NCBI GenBank assembly: GCA_002315275.1
Contig: DCGN01000019.1
Location: 1-6,824, forward strand
Direction: 5' to 3'
Origin: Clostridiales bacterium UBA1777
GTDB lineage: Bacteria > Bacillota > Clostridia > Oscillospirales > Oscillospiraceae
Length of the DNA: 6,824 bases
Shown here: one piece after another, positions 5,294 through 6,824 of the stretch
Layout: each line of letters begins with the position of its first letter
How positions within the stretch are numbered: the stretch's first letter is position 1
Translations under genes and position numbers: made by a program
The notes under the pieces: generated by a model
Databases searched by the model: none
Told to the model about the DNA's origin: nothing
Seen by the model: the letters and a program-made list of their open reading frames with translations, nothing else

Positions 5294-5773
5294 TCAAACT
5301 TCTCTCTCAAAGGTGCCCGACTTGCCGCCGCTCTTTTTCAGGAGGCAGACGTTTTCTATCACGATGTCCCTCTGAACGGCCTTGCACATATCGTACACCG
5401 TGAGCGCCGCCACGGATACTGCCGTAAGCGCCTCCATCTCAACACCCGTTGCACCCGTGCACTTTGCCGATGCCGTTATCTCAACGGCGAAGCGCTCCTC
5501 ATCGAGGTTGAATTCTATATCCACGGAGGTGAGCGGTATCGGATGGCACATCGGAATTATATCGCCCGTGCGCTTTGCGCCCATTATGCCGGCTATCTGC
5601 GCCGTCGTGAGCACGTCGCCCTTCTTCATGCCGCCCGTTTGGATGAGGCGGAAGGTGTTTTCATTTACGAGCACCCTGCCGAACGCGACAGCCTCGCGCC
5701 GGGTCACTGCCTTGTCTGTCACGTCGACAATCCTTGCGTGTCCCTGAGCGTTGAAATGGGAAAAATCGTCCAT
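5294..5773 (-). CDS. moaC: Cyclic pyranopterin monophosphate synthase
   Basis: Second enzyme of molybdenum cofactor synthesis. It turns the MoaA product 3',8-cyclo-H2GTP into cyclic pyranopterin monophosphate in the cytoplasm; MoaC proteins are hexamers. The 159-residue protein is full length and shows DVTDKAVTRREA (about 17-28), MKKGDVLTTAQIAGIMGAKRT (in two adjoining blocks, about 49-69), MCHPIPLT (75-82), GVEMEALT (110-117), YDMCKA (127-132) and KSGGKSG (147-153). The catalytic-site residues Lys51, His77, Glu112, Glu114, Asp128 and Lys131 are all present, at the numbering I recall for the E. coli enzyme. The ATG lies 3 nt after the moaA stop and its ribosome binding site (GGGGG within AGGGGGC) is inside the last moaA codons, so translation of the two is probably coupled. 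The usual Lys/Arg-type residue before TGVEME is Ala here (GATG), a small variation. Confidence 0.97.
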   Translation of the reverse strand: MDDFSHFNAQGHARIVDVTDKAVTRREAVAFGRVLVNENTFRLIQTGGMKKGDVLTTAQIAGIMGAKRTGDIIPMCHPIPLTSVDIEFNLDEERFAVEITASAKCTGATGVEMEALTAVSVAALTVYDMCKAVQRDIVIENVCLLKKSGGKSGTFEREV

Positions 5774-5776
5774 GCT

Positions 5777-6727
5777 TCAGCCCCCTATCATATTCATGTC
5801 TCTGGCGGAGCCTGACCGCTCCTCCGCGGAAAGCGCTCCGTGCTGCATCGGCTTCGCCGCTATCGCCCGCTCGAGCTGCCTTATGAGCTCGTCCCCGTGC
5901 AGGCCGCGCACGTTTATCTCCTCGCTTGAGTGGAGACACGGCTTGATAAAGCCGTCAGCGGTGAGCCTGAGTCTGTTGCAGCGGCCGCAGAACTGATGGC
6001 TCAGCGGACTTATGAGCCCCACTCTGCCCTTCGCGTTCGGGAAAGCATACAGCTCGGCCACATCGCCCTCGCCGATGCGCTCAAGTCCCTTTACCCTTTC
6101 GGGCACAGCCGAGCAGGGCAGATACGCGTCCCTTCCGAACGGGAAGGCGCTGCCTATCGGCATGAGCTCTATGAAGCGGACTTCTATCGGCTCGTCGACC
6201 GTTATTGCGCAGAAGTGCTCTATCTCGTCATCGTTCACGCCGCCCATAAGCACTGTGTTGATCTTTATCGGCTCAAGACCCGCCTTTTTTGCGGCCTCTA
6301 TGCCCGCGAGCGTCCTTTTCAGGTCGCCGCCGCGGGTCATGGCGCGGAATCTATCCTCATTCAGGCTGTCAAGACTTATATTCACGCGGCGAAGCCCCGC
6401 GTTTTTGAGGTCCTGCGCCATGTCGGGCAGCAGCGCGCCGTTCGTCGTCATCGCAACGTCCTCAATGCCGGGGATTGATGCCACCTGCTCCACGAGTGGG
6501 ATGATTCCGCGCCGCACGAGTGGCTCTCCTCCCGTGAGGCGGAGCTTCTTCACGCCGAGCTCCGCTGCGGCTCTCGCCACCTCGGCCAGCTCCTCAATCG
6601 ACATGATGTCTCCGTGGCACTTCTGCTTCACGCCCTCGGGCGGCATACAGTACACACAGCGCATATTGCAAAGGTCGGTCACCGAAATGCGCAGATAGTT
6701 TATCTCTCTGCCGAAGCCGTCCTTCAT
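5777..6727 (-). CDS. moaA: GTP 3',8-cyclase (radical SAM)
   Basis: First enzyme of molybdenum cofactor synthesis. It uses a radical SAM reaction to convert GTP to 3',8-cyclo-7,8-dihydro-GTP, the substrate of MoaC. The protein has 316 residues, a normal length. Motifs in order: the radical SAM CxxxCxxC (Cys20, Cys24, Cys27), LTGGEPL (64-70), TTNG (94-97), NISLDSL (116-122), a C-terminal second Fe-S site CGRC plus KPC (Cys247, Cys250, Cys264), and a terminal Gly-Gly (315-316), which the family needs for activity. The start is fixed by GGGAGGG at 6740-6734, 6 nt before the ATG. It is the first gene of the operon, with its own promoter and a short leader that leaves no room for a molybdenum cofactor riboswitch. 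No molybdoenzyme or other moa/moe gene is in view; these probably lie elsewhere. Confidence 0.98.
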   Translation of the reverse strand: MKDGFGREINYLRISVTDLCNMRCVYCMPPEGVKQKCHGDIMSIEELAEVARAAAELGVKKLRLTGGEPLVRRGIIPLVEQVASIPGIEDVAMTTNGALLPDMAQDLKNAGLRRVNISLDSLNEDRFRAMTRGGDLKRTLAGIEAAKKAGLEPIKINTVLMGGVNDDEIEHFCAITVDEPIEVRFIELMPIGSAFPFGRDAYLPCSAVPERVKGLERIGEGDVAELYAFPNAKGRVGLISPLSHQFCGRCNRLRLTADGFIKPCLHSSEEINVRGLHGDELIRQLERAIAAKPMQHGALSAEERSGSARDMNMIGG

Positions 6728-6759
6728 GTTCCGCCCTCCCTTCGCGTGGCTTTTTTTCT

Positions 6760-6788
6760 ATTATAATATATGTTTAACGGCATAGCAA
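6760..6788 (-). promoter_or_regulatory. Promoter of the moaA-moaC operon
   Basis: On the minus strand: -35 TTGCTA (6788-6783), 17-bp spacer, perfect -10 TATAAT (6765-6760). The predicted start is near 6753, giving a leader of only about 25 nt. The overlapping A/T run offers alternative -10 registers, but this one has the best spacing. Confidence 0.72.
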
Positions 6789-6789
6789 G

Positions 6790-6816
6790 ACCCCGGCAGG
6801 CGGGTGCTGTCGGGGT
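6790..6816. terminator. GC-rich hairpin at the right edge, possible terminator of the next gene
   Basis: Bases 6790-6799 (ACCCCGGCAG) pair with 6807-6816 (CTGTCGGGGT): ten pairs including one G-U when read on the plus strand, with a 7-nt loop. It sits directly upstream of the moaA -35. The minus-strand tail is TCTTGCT, a weak T-tract, so it may end a gene located to the right. The plus-strand continuation is cut off by the window. Confidence 0.45.
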
Positions 6817-6824
6817 GTATGTGC

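Noticed and set aside
5141..5815. Plus-strand open frame of 224 codons
   Set aside because: Antisense to moaC, with Cys/His/Arg-rich sequence typical of a reversed GC-rich gene; moaC carries all its active-site residues on the minus strand.
6728..6760. Molybdenum cofactor riboswitch ahead of moaA
   Set aside because: The predicted leader is about 25 nt, far too short for that riboswitch, and no matching structure is seen.

Overview
The window reads like a chromosomal segment of a Gram-positive, anaerobic Firmicute, probably a gut-type clostridium of the Oscillospirales sort. This placement is inferred from the rplM-rpsI pair, GGAGG-type ribosome binding sites, TTGACA/TATAAT promoters with TGn extensions, a MATE pump that starts MNKYDLTEG, and a TtcA-like PP-loop protein. 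No 16S or marker search could be run. The non-ribosomal genes are fairly GC-rich but use ATA heavily for isoleucine (12 of 16 in the ttcA-like gene). The ribosomal protein genes almost always use ATC.

Layout, left to right. Positions 1-705 (minus strand) hold the ribosomal operon rplM-rpsI. Its rpsI is cut by the window edge, and it has a strong promoter and a short leader hairpin (about 748-814). A divergent gene, a TtcA-like tRNA 2-thiolation enzyme, runs rightward (919-1674). Directly after it, in another frame and sharing its last bases, lies what looks like the 3' remnant of a GNAT acetyltransferase, probably of aminoglycoside 6'-acetyltransferase type (1667-1768). Its end is inside a strong intrinsic terminator. 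Next is a monocistronic GH3-family adenylating acyl-amido synthetase (about 1996-3672) with its own promoter. A perfect 19-bp terminator hairpin separates it from a convergent MATE efflux pump (3732-5090, minus). The pump has a strong promoter and a leader able to form competing hairpins. The right end (5294-6727, minus) is a molybdenum cofactor operon, moaA-moaC, with its own promoter and the two genes 3 nt apart.

The window is mostly housekeeping: translation, tRNA modification, molybdopterin synthesis and efflux. MoaA and MoaC carry out the two parts of the first step of molybdenum cofactor synthesis, GTP to cyclic pyranopterin monophosphate. The other genes are separate transcription units with no evident functional link. 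I see no CRISPR array, phage, insertion sequence, tRNA or rRNA. I found no convincing new multi-gene system. The items most worth a second look are the acetyltransferase remnant joined to the ttcA-like gene, the bacterial GH3 enzyme and the MATE leader.
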